The notes under the pieces: generated by a model | The model's input: the letters and a program-made list of their open reading frames with translations, nothing else | Databases searched by the model: none | Told to the model about the DNA's origin: nothing | Position numbers and translations under genes: made by a program | In this document: one piece after another, positions 18,641 to 27,157 of the stretch | Layout: every line of letters starts with the position of its first letter | How positions within the stretch are numbered: the stretch's first letter is position 1 | Assembly (NCBI GenBank): GCA_024233005.1 | Contig: JACKQE010000020.1 | Span: forward strand, 1-50,676 | Source: Akkermansiaceae bacterium | Lineage (GTDB): Bacteria > Verrucomicrobiota > Verrucomicrobiia > Verrucomicrobiales > DEV007 | Length of the DNA: 50,676 bases | Reading direction: 5' to 3'

Positions 18641-19336
18641 ATGCCTCGACGACAGCCTCCTTCCCCCGCCTCGGATCCCGCTCCCGATCTCCAGATCGTG
18701 GAGGCTCCCGATGGCGCCGAATGGTCCCACGCTATGGCGATGGCCTCGGTGGGATTGTCAACGGTAGGGCCGGCCCACTTTCATCCGGAATTTGGTTCCG
18801 GGAATGATCCCAATACTCTCATGGAGGACCTGGATAGAGCCTGGGAATCCTGGTTTGAGGGCCAGTTTCTCGAGGAACTGCTGTCTCCGGCACTGGATGC
18901 TTACCGGGCCGCTGCGGGAGCTGGCGATCTGGGCGCCCTCCTTCTGGCGGATGCCCGGATTGCCAGGGCTCTCCAGCAGCATTCGGGGCAGTCCGTTACC
19001 AGTTTGGAGGCCGGAGTTGCCCTGAGAGCGGCCATCGCAGGGCAGAAGCACTTTCCGCTCTGGAGTCACTTCGAGCGGGCGGTCCAGCAGGGAAAGACGG
19101 CCGGCCATTTTTTGACCGCGCTGATGGCCCGGGCCTCGGCGTTTCAAATCGCTCCCGGTGCCGCCCTGGCCGCCGCTGTGTACCATGAATGGAGGGCGGT
19201 GGCCCGGCGAGTTCTGAATCTGCGTCAGGGACTGACTCCGGCCGATTTTGTGACTCGTCACGGTTTCCGCTTGTCTCGCCTGCAAGCGTGCGCCTTTCAC
19301 AAGTCTTCTGGCGAATCCATTCTGCGTGCGATATAG
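18641..19336 (+). CDS. Conserved-looking helical protein of unknown function, upstream of clpS
   Basis: A 231-residue, alanine-rich, mostly helical protein with segments such as DLDRAWESWFEGQFLEELL and FLTALMARASAFQIAPGAAL. It has no signal peptide or membrane helix. I do not recognise the family. The start is uncertain: I chose the ATG at 18641; an in-frame GTG at 18608 is also possible, and neither has a clear Shine-Dalgarno. It is followed 45 bp downstream by clpS in the same direction, so the two may be co-transcribed. Confidence 0.7.
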   Translation: MPRRQPPSPASDPAPDLQIVEAPDGAEWSHAMAMASVGLSTVGPAHFHPEFGSGNDPNTLMEDLDRAWESWFEGQFLEELLSPALDAYRAAAGAGDLGALLLADARIARALQQHSGQSVTSLEAGVALRAAIAGQKHFPLWSHFERAVQQGKTAGHFLTALMARASAFQIAPGAALAAAVYHEWRAVARRVLNLRQGLTPADFVTRHGFRLSRLQACAFHKSSGESILRAI

Positions 19337-19381
19337 GTGAATCGGGGAATCCTTCTGATGAAAGACCATTGCTGACCGACC

Positions 19382-19678
19382 ATGCCCAACGACCCTGGAA
19401 CCACGATCCTGCTCGATCCCGAGACCGCCACGGACTTGCGCCTGACCACCCCTTGGCAGGTGGTGGTGCATGATGACCCGGTGAATCTGATGGGTTTTGT
19501 CACCATGGTCTTTCGCCGGGTGTTCGGATACTCCGAAGACAAAGCGACGCAGTTGATGCTGGAAGTGCACCATCTTGGAGAATCCATCGTCTGGACCGGG
19601 CAGCGGGAAAAAGCCGAGTTCTACGTGGCCCAACTCCAAGGATACCAACTGCGTGCCACCTTGCGCAAAGCTTCCTGA
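19382..19678 (+). CDS. clpS: ATP-dependent Clp protease adaptor ClpS
   Basis: A 98-residue protein matching ClpS: WQVVVHDDPVNLMGFVTMVF (the DDPVN loop that recognises N-degron residues), then FGYSEDKATQLMLEVHHLGE and the REKAEFYVAQLQGY helix. ClpS delivers N-end-rule substrates to ClpA/ClpC-ClpP in the cytoplasm. The form (LMLEVHHLGESIV...GQREKAE) looks closest to the actinobacterial type. It sits between the unknown gene at 18641 and a DUF2017-like gene 59 bp downstream, the same order as in Actinobacteria. Confidence 0.9.
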   Translation: MPNDPGTTILLDPETATDLRLTTPWQVVVHDDPVNLMGFVTMVFRRVFGYSEDKATQLMLEVHHLGESIVWTGQREKAEFYVAQLQGYQLRATLRKAS

Positions 19679-19737
19679 GGGAAGATCATGGCCGGGTAGT
19701 CCTTCGTGGGGCTTTTCCGGATCAATCTTTGAATCAC

Positions 19738-20463
19738 ATGCGAATTTACTTAGAAAACGATCCAGACCGCTGGGTCATTTCGGATCTGAATCCTTTGGAA
19801 TGGCTCTTTCTCTCGCGGCTCCCATCCACCGCCGCCGGTGAAGGTATGGCGCACGATTCCCGGCTCCGGCTCTTTCCGGATCCTCTCACGAATACCCCGG
19901 GCGTGGAGCCTGACGAGTTGGTGGAAGAATGGAAGGAGTATGTCGTCCCTGACCTGGCCAACCAGTTCCAGGAAGCCAGAGAAACGGTGGCGCAGGATCT
20001 GGTATCAAGAACCGAGACCAGGGTTATTTCGCTGGTGGGGCCCGGTGGCGAGGAGGACGAGGAGGATGACGACAGTGCAGAAGCAGGCATTGCTGCGGAT
20101 GACCTTCCGGATGAGGACTTCGTCCAATACGTTGAGGAACTCTTTGATGAGGAAGATTTCAAGGATGATGAGCCGGCTGACGAGAATCTGGAATCGGACA
20201 GCGCGGACGGGACCTCTGCCACCCGCAATGAGCTGGAAATCAAAACTGTCAGCCTGCCGCTGGACCACGGGGAGCTCTGGTACAGCGCGCTGAACCAAGC
20301 CCGGATCCTGATGAACGAATGTTGGAGTATCGCCAGCACTCTGGAGAACTTCGCCTCGACCGGTCAGCCTCCCGAGGATCCTGCCCGCTGGCTGCAGATG
20401 GCCCAATACGAATTCTACAGTGTCATCCAGAATTTTCTCCTCAGCCACGTCATGAAGCCATAA
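19738..20463 (+). CDS. DUF2017-like protein, putative ClpS partner
   Basis: A 241-residue protein. The N-terminus (MRIYLENDPDRWVISDLNPL) and the C-terminal helices (LWYSALNQARILMNECWSIA, then FYSVIQNFLLSHVM) resemble DUF2017, a family found next to clpS in Actinobacteria. The centre, about residues 100-160, is an extremely acidic insert (GEEDEEDDDSAEAG, FDEEDFKDDEPADENLESDS) probably disordered. I chose ATG 19738 over the in-frame TTG at 19729. The function of the family is unknown; adjacency suggests a link to proteolysis. Confidence 0.65.
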   Translation: MRIYLENDPDRWVISDLNPLEWLFLSRLPSTAAGEGMAHDSRLRLFPDPLTNTPGVEPDELVEEWKEYVVPDLANQFQEARETVAQDLVSRTETRVISLVGPGGEEDEEDDDSAEAGIAADDLPDEDFVQYVEELFDEEDFKDDEPADENLESDSADGTSATRNELEIKTVSLPLDHGELWYSALNQARILMNECWSIASTLENFASTGQPPEDPARWLQMAQYEFYSVIQNFLLSHVMKP

Positions 20464-20560
20464 GGATGCTCCGGAACCTGTTCCGTTCGGTTAACCTCGC
20501 AAATCTCCTCAGGTTTCACGGTTGCCAAAGGATCCGCCACTCTTTCCCGTTCGAGAGGAC

Positions 20561-21046
20561 ATGAGGAACCGCCCAAGCCCGAACCATCCAGCCGAACCAG
20601 TGAACACGCCCTGGAAAAGGATGGTTCGCCATCCGTTGTTTCCCGTGCTGCCTTTTGTGGTGATCTCCTTGGTGGCGGGAGAATTCTACCCCCTTTCGCC
20701 CTATTCGATGTATTCGAATCCGTCGTCCAAACCCCTCGTCGTGTGCCATGTTACCGACGGAGAGGGGGGACCGTTGCCGATCCGTTGGCACACCGGGATC
20801 TCCCCGGGGACGTTGACCAAGAAATACCGGTACCACCTCAGTGCCCTGACCGATGGCGAGCCCGACGAGGCGGATGCGTCCCAAAAGGAGAAAGCGGGCA
20901 GGGAAGTCCTGAACTGGCTGCGGACGCTCTCGATGAAACGGAAAAATCGGGAATTGGATGCCCCCATCCGCCTGGTGGAGACATCCATCGGAATTGACGC
21001 CAAGGGATTGCAAGAAACCCTGAGCCCGGTGGCCACCTTGCCATGA
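20561..21046 (+). CDS. Small membrane-anchored protein coupled to an HTTM-like gene
   Basis: A 161-residue protein with one hydrophobic segment (HPLFPVLPFVVISLVAGEF, about residues 26-44) followed by FYPLSPYSMYSNP, a motif often seen in membrane proteins paired with vitamin-K-carboxylase-like (HTTM) proteins, and then a soluble domain. GAGAGG lies 4 bases before the chosen ATG. Its TGA overlaps the ATG of the next gene (ATGA at 21043-21046), so the two are coupled and probably work together. The function is unknown. Confidence 0.7.
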   Translation: MRNRPSPNHPAEPVNTPWKRMVRHPLFPVLPFVVISLVAGEFYPLSPYSMYSNPSSKPLVVCHVTDGEGGPLPIRWHTGISPGTLTKKYRYHLSALTDGEPDEADASQKEKAGREVLNWLRTLSMKRKNRELDAPIRLVETSIGIDAKGLQETLSPVATLP

Positions 21047-22008
21047 TCACTCTCAGCCAGATCATACGGGGATGCCGTAATTGGCTACGCGCCTTTTTCA
21101 GCAGCGGATTTGTTCCCGTCCCGGTGGCGGGCTGGGAGTGGTTCATCATCCGGACCGGCTTCGCCCTGCTGGTCTGGAACGAAATGAGTGACTTCCACCC
21201 CTATGCGTTCGAGGACCAGCCTGCTTCCATCGGGGTGGCCACCATGCTGGATCTGAGATGGCTGCATCACCCGCTGACGATGCCAGTGTTCCAGTGGATC
21301 ACGGCGGCCGGACTCATTTGTTATATCGGAGGATGGTTTCATCTCGCCGTTCTGCCGGTCCTCACTCTGCTGCATACCTTGTTACGGACGTATGAGAACT
21401 CCCAGGGCTCCATTCACCACTCCCATCAGATGATCACCGTCGTGCTGCTGGTGCAGACGCTGGTCGTTTGGGGCTTCTGGTTCCAAGCAAGGCGGTCCGG
21501 ACCGCTTCCCGCCGGGGCTCTTGCCAGCTGGCACGTCTACTACGTCAGGGCTGGCGTGGCGGCCACCTATGTGATCGCCGCCTTGAGCAAACTGATCAAT
21601 TCCAAAGGGCTCTGGCTCTGGAGATCACCTTATATTGCCTTCGATCTGGTGAAGGCCCAGCGACAGAAATACTACGCGGATCTGGATCCCCAGTATCTCG
21701 GCGACACCGGTGTGGCCGAGTGGGTCCTGGCTTCGCCCCATCTGGCGCGGATCGGATTCAGCGGGGGATTTTTCCTTGAATTGTTCGCCCTCCTGGCGGT
21801 GCGGAACCGACCTTGGGCTTTTTGGATCGGTCTCGGGCTGATCGCCTTCCACAGGGGCGTATACTGGTTGATGCACCTTCGCTTCCACAACAACGAGGCC
21901 GTGCTCCTGCTGTTCTTTTTGAACTTGCCCTACTGGGCTTGGTGGCTCTTCCAGAAATCCCGGGGCCGCCTCACTCCCGGTCTGGAGTCCGCCGCTGAAA
22001 ACAGTTGA
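21043..22008 (+). CDS. HTTM/vitamin-K-dependent carboxylase-like multi-pass membrane protein
   Basis: A 321-residue integral membrane protein with about seven to eight helices. An early WEWFIIRTGFALLVWNEM segment, an HHSHQMITVVLLVQTLV segment and AALSKLINSKGLWLWRSPYI resemble the HTTM domain of vitamin-K-dependent gamma-carboxylase-like bacterial proteins. The histidine-rich IHHSHQM is of the kind expected in that fold. Whether it is enzymatic is not clear. Its 3' end overlaps the 3' end of the convergent ksgA fusion gene by 38 bp. Confidence 0.65.
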   Translation: MITLSQIIRGCRNWLRAFFSSGFVPVPVAGWEWFIIRTGFALLVWNEMSDFHPYAFEDQPASIGVATMLDLRWLHHPLTMPVFQWITAAGLICYIGGWFHLAVLPVLTLLHTLLRTYENSQGSIHHSHQMITVVLLVQTLVVWGFWFQARRSGPLPAGALASWHVYYVRAGVAATYVIAALSKLINSKGLWLWRSPYIAFDLVKAQRQKYYADLDPQYLGDTGVAEWVLASPHLARIGFSGGFFLELFALLAVRNRPWAFWIGLGLIAFHRGVYWLMHLRFHNNEAVLLLFFLNLPYWAWWLFQKSRGRLTPGLESAAENS

Positions 22009-23332
22009 AGCACTCGATGAATCCGCGGGCAAAATCTTGCGGCCGGGACTCAATCCACTCCCTGACCAGAGCGGGCGGGAAAAAGCCTCCATGGAGGATC
22101 TCACTGGTGTGCACCCGGACGGGTCCGTTCCAGTGGCCCCGGAATAGTTTGACGAATTCCTGATCCGTTCCCGGGCCCGCCGGCAGGGAGCCGATCAATT
22201 CCAGCGGGTCTTTCAGGCGGACCAGCAATTCCTCCCCAAGCTCGCGGACCGCGGCATCCTCGTAGCTCTCTCCAGCGTCCAAGTGTCCGGAGGCACTCGA
22301 GTCCCATTTCAACGGGTGGGAATCTTTCAAAGGGGACCGGCATTGCAGATACAAATCGCCCTCCCGGTTGAAAAGGAAGACATGCACGGCACGGTGACGC
22401 AGTTTTTGGGCATGAACGAGGGATCGCTGCTCCTGTCCGATGACGTGGTCGTGCTCGTCCACCACGTCAAAGAGCTCCGCGGGATTGGTGCCCGTGGAGC
22501 GCGCGCAGGGGTGGGTGTCGAGATGGTTGGCCAGGGCGATCCACTGCTCCAACGAAAGCGCCTCTCCCCGGACCGCCAGAGGCAAGCCCATCGCTGAGCA
22601 GGTTTCCTCCCAGCGGGTCTTGTCTGCTGTGAGGTTGTTGTGCAGTTGTTTTCGCCGCTGGGCAAACCCCTTGCGGACAAGGTCTTCGACGAGATCGGGA
22701 CTATGCGGGGCCAGCGTTTCCGGAGGGCGCGGGTTGAGCCGGATGATGGCGGAATCGACTTCGGGACGGGGATGGAAAATGGTGCCATCGACGACGCGGA
22801 GCATCTCGGGCAACCAGAGACGTTGCAGGATCAGGCTGAGCACTCCGTAAGCCTTCGTGCCTGGCTCCGCGCAGATGCGTTCCGCGACCTCCCGTTGCAA
22901 CATCAGCACTGCGCGGTGCACCGGAGTGGGCGCCCGGAGGAAATGCATCATGATCTCGGTGGCCCCGGAGTAGGGGAGATTGCCGATCAGTTTGACCGGG
23001 CCTTCCAGGAACAGCGGCCGGAAGTCATACTGGGCGGCATCACCTTCGATGACCTCAACGGCGAAGCCTTGTTTGGCATAGTGCTTCCGCAACCAGCCCG
23101 CGAGCCGAGTGTCTTTCTCCAGCAGGATCAGTCGTCGGGGTTTGCCCGCGAGGTGCTCCGTCAGCGCTCCCATGCCGGGCCCCACTTCCACCACGACATC
23201 CTCTCGGGTGATGTCGAGCTGATCGACGATCCAGCGGGAGGTCTCCTCATGCAGGAGAAAATTCTGCCCCAGAACTTTGTTCGGCACGACGCCGATTTTT
23301 TTGAGGTGGTTCTGGAGTTCGCTGTTCAGCAC
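21971..23332 (-). CDS. ksgA: Fusion of 16S rRNA dimethyladenosine transferase (KsgA/RsmA) with a C-terminal Nudix hydrolase domain
   Basis: A 453-residue protein with a GTG start. Residues 1-275 are a complete KsgA: PNKVLGQNFL, motif I VVEVGPGMGALTEHL, the catalytic NLPYSGATEIMMHFL and the Q(R)EVAERICAEPGTKAYG stretch. It dimethylates two adjacent adenines near the 3' end of 16S rRNA. From about residue 285 a second domain follows: ELFDVVDEHDHVIGQEQRSL, then a Nudix box GHLDAGESYEDAAVRELGEE near 347-367, in the order of the IPP-isomerase-like/YfcD Nudix subgroup. Both domains look intact. The usual KsgA is about 270 residues, so this is a genuine in-frame fusion unless a frameshift hides a stop. 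Confidence 0.9.
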   Translation of the reverse strand: MLNSELQNHLKKIGVVPNKVLGQNFLLHEETSRWIVDQLDITREDVVVEVGPGMGALTEHLAGKPRRLILLEKDTRLAGWLRKHYAKQGFAVEVIEGDAAQYDFRPLFLEGPVKLIGNLPYSGATEIMMHFLRAPTPVHRAVLMLQREVAERICAEPGTKAYGVLSLILQRLWLPEMLRVVDGTIFHPRPEVDSAIIRLNPRPPETLAPHSPDLVEDLVRKGFAQRRKQLHNNLTADKTRWEETCSAMGLPLAVRGEALSLEQWIALANHLDTHPCARSTGTNPAELFDVVDEHDHVIGQEQRSLVHAQKLRHRAVHVFLFNREGDLYLQCRSPLKDSHPLKWDSSASGHLDAGESYEDAAVRELGEELLVRLKDPLELIGSLPAGPGTDQEFVKLFRGHWNGPVRVHTSEILHGGFFPPALVREWIESRPQDFARGFIECFNCFQRRTPDRE

Positions 23333-23470
23333 AGTGGCCTGAGTAAAGACGCGTCAGGGGAGAAGTCAACCGGGGGCGATGGTTCCGGTGATGAATTCCT
23401 TCGGGGAACACGGTTGACCGCAGCCTTCTCCTGTCGCATTGATTGCCTTCTTCTGATTTTTGCCTGATCC

Positions 23471-24877
23471 ATGCTCCTTGCTCCCTCTTCTTCTGCCATC
23501 CGGCCGGTGCGGACGCGATTCGCCCCTTCTCCGACTGGTTACCTGCACATCGGCGGTGCCCGCACCGCTCTCTACAACTGGCTTTACGCCCGCCATACGG
23601 GGGGGCATTTCGTTCTCCGGGTCGAGGACACCGATGCGGCGCGCAATCAGGATACCGCCGTTCAGGCGATTTACGATGGTCTCCGTTGGCTCGGCCTCGA
23701 CTGGGATGAAGGCCCCGGCGTGGGAGGTCCCTATGGTCCCTATGCCCAAAGTGAACGCCATGAAATCCATGGACGCTACCTCGAGAAACTGCTCGCGGCC
23801 GGTTTGGCCTACGACGACGAGGGCGCTATCCGGTTCCGGGTTCCGGACCGGGACATTGTGGTCAATGATCTGGTCTGCGGCGAGCAGCGGGTCAACCTGA
23901 AGGCGCAGGGCTCAACCCGGTGGGATCCGGAAACCAAGGAGAACGTTCCCGCCAACCCGGATCTGGTGATCCGGCGCGTCGATGGATCCTACATTTTCCA
24001 CTTCGTCAATGTTGTCGATGACATCGAAATGGCGATCACCCACATCATCCGGGGAGAGGATCATCTGCCGAACACCCCGAAGCATCAGGCCCTCTACGAG
24101 GCCTTTGGTGTCGAACCTCCGATCTTTTGCCATATACCGCTCAATCTGAACGCTGACGGTTCCAAAATGAGCAAGCGCGACACGGGAGCCAGTGTCGCCG
24201 AATACATGAGCGGCGGCTTCCTGCCTGAAGCGGTCTGCAACTACATCGCCCTGCTTGGTTGGTCGCCCAAGGACGATCAGGAAGTCTTCACCATGGGGGA
24301 GCTGATCGACCGTTTTGACCTCGATGCGATCAACCATTCCAATTCCCGTTTCGATTTCGAGAAGTGTAAGTGGCTCAACGGGGAGCACTTGCGCAGGCTG
24401 GCCCCCGAGGCCCTCGTCGAACTGGCCCAGCCTTATTTGGTCGCCGCCGGCCTCCCCGCGGAAGACTCTCGTCTTACGGGGGCCATGAGTCTCGCCCGGG
24501 AGCGCGTGCAGTTGCTGACTGAAATACCGGCGTTGATTGCACCGGTGTTTGCGCCAGTTATTTCCTACGATCCTGCTTCGGTGGCGAAAGTCCAAAAGCG
24601 TGAGGGCGTTCCGGCCCAGTTGGAAGTCCTGCGGCGGCATTTTGCCGATGCCGAGCCCTGGAGCGCGGTGACCGTGCATGATGCGCTCAATGCCGCGGCC
24701 GAAGAGCTGGCAGTGAAGCCCGGGGTGCTGATGCTGCCCTGCCGTGTCAGCGTCAGTGGTTCGGGCAGCGGTCCCGATCTGGTGCCTTTGCTCACCCTGA
24801 TCGGTCGCGAAGAAGTGGAATCAAGGATCAACGCTTTCGAGCAGATTCTGGGTGGGACAGAGCCCTCCAATCCCTAA
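23471..24877 (+). CDS. gltX: Glutamate--tRNA ligase
   Basis: A 468-residue class I aminoacyl-tRNA synthetase. The N-terminus has RFAPSPTGYLHIGGARTALY (the HIGH signature as HIGG), followed by VLRVEDTDAARNQ. KMSKRDTGASV near residue 237 is the KMSKS loop. Length and C-terminal helical anticodon-binding region fit bacterial GltX. It charges tRNA-Glu with glutamate in the cytoplasm; the product also feeds HemA, whose gene lies in the hem operon about 9 kb to the right. Its stop overlaps that of the convergent moeA gene by 4 bp. Confidence 0.96.
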   Translation: MLLAPSSSAIRPVRTRFAPSPTGYLHIGGARTALYNWLYARHTGGHFVLRVEDTDAARNQDTAVQAIYDGLRWLGLDWDEGPGVGGPYGPYAQSERHEIHGRYLEKLLAAGLAYDDEGAIRFRVPDRDIVVNDLVCGEQRVNLKAQGSTRWDPETKENVPANPDLVIRRVDGSYIFHFVNVVDDIEMAITHIIRGEDHLPNTPKHQALYEAFGVEPPIFCHIPLNLNADGSKMSKRDTGASVAEYMSGGFLPEAVCNYIALLGWSPKDDQEVFTMGELIDRFDLDAINHSNSRFDFEKCKWLNGEHLRRLAPEALVELAQPYLVAAGLPAEDSRLTGAMSLARERVQLLTEIPALIAPVFAPVISYDPASVAKVQKREGVPAQLEVLRRHFADAEPWSAVTVHDALNAAAEELAVKPGVLMLPCRVSVSGSGSGPDLVPLLTLIGREEVESRINAFEQILGGTEPSNP

Positions 24878-26079
24878 AAATCCAAGGCAAATGCCGTGAT
24901 TTCGCTCCCGGATTCCACTGTGGCCCCGGCCTCTAGACGGATCAGAGCGTTGGCCCGGCTGAGGCCGGCCAGCGCATGGGATTCCTGCAGGCCCGCCGGA
25001 CGCAAGGTGCCTTCCGCGCTGTCGTGCCAAGCCCGGAGGTAATGTGGGCGGTCGCCCGGATTGGTCAGCGTCGTCAGCAGGTGTGACCTGAAACGCTGCA
25101 GGGGAGGGAAGTCAGGCGACGGAACAACGAGGTTCCAATGTTCCAACGAGGGAACTGCAAAGAGGAGGGCGGTGACGAATGCCGACACGGGATTTCCAGG
25201 CAGGCCGAAAACCAGAGGGCCGTCCTCCCGGCGAGCAAAAAGGAACGGCTTGCCGGGTTTGATGCGGACCCGCCAGAACTCTGAAACACATCCCAACTCC
25301 TCCAGGCAGGGGCGGACAAAATCCCGATCCCCGACGCTGACACCCCCGGCAATCCAGACAAAATCCGCGTCATGCATGACCTGCTCCAGAATGGCGCGAA
25401 GGCGGGCCGGATCGTCCGGGGCGTGGTGGCAGGTGCTGACGGCCCCGAAGTGGCGGGCCACGGCGGTCAGGAGCGGTCCATTGCTGTCGTGGATTTGACC
25501 GGGCCCGAGCGGGATCCCGGTTCCGATCGGGTGCAATTCGTCTCCGGTCGTGACAATGGCCACGCGGGGCGCTTCCACCACCGGCACGGTTTCCATCCCT
25601 TGCGAAGCGAGCAGCCCGAGTCCGGCGGCACGGATCCGATCCCCGGGGGAAAGCAGAATCTGGCCCACGCACAAGTCGGCCCCCCGGCGGCGGACAAATT
25701 CTCCCGCCACCGAGTCTTCAAGAATCACGACATGAGAATCCTCCGCCCGGGTGTCCTCCTGCATGACCACCGCATCCGCCCCGGCGGGCAATGGAGCGCC
25801 CGTAAAGATGCGGATGGCCTCTCCCTGGGCCAGGCAGAGCCCCTGATCGGGACCGGCCGGTTGGACCCCGGCAAGGCGAAGCCGGGCCCCTCGCACGGCC
25901 TCCGCCGCCCGGACCGCATACCCATCCATGGAGGAGTTGTCAAAGCCTGGGAGGTCACAGGTCGCGACCAGGGCACGCGTCGTGCGGCGCCCCAGCGATT
26001 CTGTGAGAGGGACCCGAATTTCGGGACCTCGGGGGCTCCTCTCCAGGATGAGTTGTCGGGCTTCGGTTTCTGAAAGCAT
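24874..26079 (-). CDS. moeA: Molybdopterin molybdenumtransferase MoeA
   Basis: A 401-residue protein with the MoeA signature DLPGFDNSSMDGYAVR near residue 45, then GAPLPAGADAVVMQED, DELHPIGTGIPLGPGQIHDS and the GGVSVGDRDF and FGLPGNPVSAFVT segments. These correspond to the four MoeA domains in order. The enzyme inserts molybdate into adenylylated molybdopterin. I chose ATG 26079 over an in-frame GTG at 26088. A metallophosphoesterase gene ends 27 bp upstream in the same direction. No other molybdenum-cofactor gene is in the window. Confidence 0.93.
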   Translation of the reverse strand: MLSETEARQLILERSPRGPEIRVPLTESLGRRTTRALVATCDLPGFDNSSMDGYAVRAAEAVRGARLRLAGVQPAGPDQGLCLAQGEAIRIFTGAPLPAGADAVVMQEDTRAEDSHVVILEDSVAGEFVRRRGADLCVGQILLSPGDRIRAAGLGLLASQGMETVPVVEAPRVAIVTTGDELHPIGTGIPLGPGQIHDSNGPLLTAVARHFGAVSTCHHAPDDPARLRAILEQVMHDADFVWIAGGVSVGDRDFVRPCLEELGCVSEFWRVRIKPGKPFLFARREDGPLVFGLPGNPVSAFVTALLFAVPSLEHWNLVVPSPDFPPLQRFRSHLLTTLTNPGDRPHYLRAWHDSAEGTLRPAGLQESHALAGLSRANALIRLEAGATVESGSEITAFALDF

Positions 26080-26106
26080 GGGACGCACGGTGCCGCGTGG
26101 AAATGC

Positions 26107-26979
26107 TCAGGCCAGCGATTTCGTGACCGTTTCCCCACTTCCCACCGGCTGGTAGGACAGGTGGATGCCCTGGTCGTCAATCTTGACCCGGGTGAAGCCG
26201 GGATGGAAAGCGGGGGGATTCCATCCGGGGGCGTGTTGGTCCTCCAACTTGCGGTCCTGATTGTAGAGTGCGGAAGGAAACACGATTTCGTGCATCGGGG
26301 GATGGTCATCCCAGCCCCGCAACCCGTTGTGGAAGTGGCCGTGAAAGAGGGCGAGAATCCTCCCGGAATGTTCAGCCAGGCATTCGTAAAGGGCGGTTTG
26401 TCCCTGATCTGGCGCCACGAACCAGCCCCGGTCAGGATGCTTGTTGGGGTGCAGCGGCACGTGCATGGCGAGGATGACCCACTGTCCATTGGCAACGGCC
26501 TTTCCACATTCGGATCGGACCCAGCGGACCTGCTCCGGAGTCAGAAAGCCGGCATGGGAGTCCCTTCTGGCATTGTTGAGAAGAATCACCCTCAGCCAAT
26601 CCTGGACGTGGACGGTGTCCACCTGCTGCCGGAGATGCCGCTGGAACAGGTCCGCCGGGTCATGATTTCCAGGGATTTCCAGCACCGTTTTGGTGATGGC
26701 CTTTCGTCCGGCCAGATAGCGGGGATACTGCTCCTCCCGGCCACCGTCGACCACATCGCCAAGGTGCAGCACAAAAGCCCCCGTGCTGGCTTCCAGTGCG
26801 GCCGCGGTGCGGACCCACTGCTGTTCAGCGGCATCCTGGTCTTTGTAACCGAGGTGGGTGTCACTGACGACGAGAAATTCCAAGGAGCCCGGAACGCGAG
26901 GGGCTCCCTGAAGCGGTGGCAGGCTGAGGCAGGGGAGGCCGCCCAAACTGGCAAGAATCTGGCGACGGGTCAGGATCAT
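26107..26979 (-). CDS. Exported metallophosphoesterase with Tat-like leader
   Basis: A 290-residue calcineurin-like phosphoesterase: FLVVSDTHLGY (metal ligands D, H), VLHLGDVVDGG (GD), IPGNHDPADLF (GNHD), AMHVPLHPN and FHGHFHNG (GHxH). All five family motifs are present. I chose the start at 26979 because it opens ILTRRQILASLGGLPCLSL, a twin-arginine-like signal. The longer frame to 27135 has no leader-like character. It is probably periplasmic; the substrate is unknown. It lies just upstream of moeA on the same strand. Confidence 0.85.
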   Translation of the reverse strand: MILTRRQILASLGGLPCLSLPPLQGAPRVPGSLEFLVVSDTHLGYKDQDAAEQQWVRTAAALEASTGAFVLHLGDVVDGGREEQYPRYLAGRKAITKTVLEIPGNHDPADLFQRHLRQQVDTVHVQDWLRVILLNNARRDSHAGFLTPEQVRWVRSECGKAVANGQWVILAMHVPLHPNKHPDRGWFVAPDQGQTALYECLAEHSGRILALFHGHFHNGLRGWDDHPPMHEIVFPSALYNQDRKLEDQHAPGWNPPAFHPGFTRVKIDDQGIHLSYQPVGSGETVTKSLA

Positions 26980-27157
26980 CAGGGCGCCAACCTGAAGAAA
27001 CGTTCCGACTTCTGCAAGCTTCATTTGGTCACGCGGGGAATCGGACTCGACAATTCTGGTCAAAGGGATTCCCTGCCGGGGGAATCCGATGGCGGGATTG
27101 CGCCGAAGCCCCTGCGGACTTGCATTGGGGGGCATTTCCCTTCAGGCTGGCAGGATC

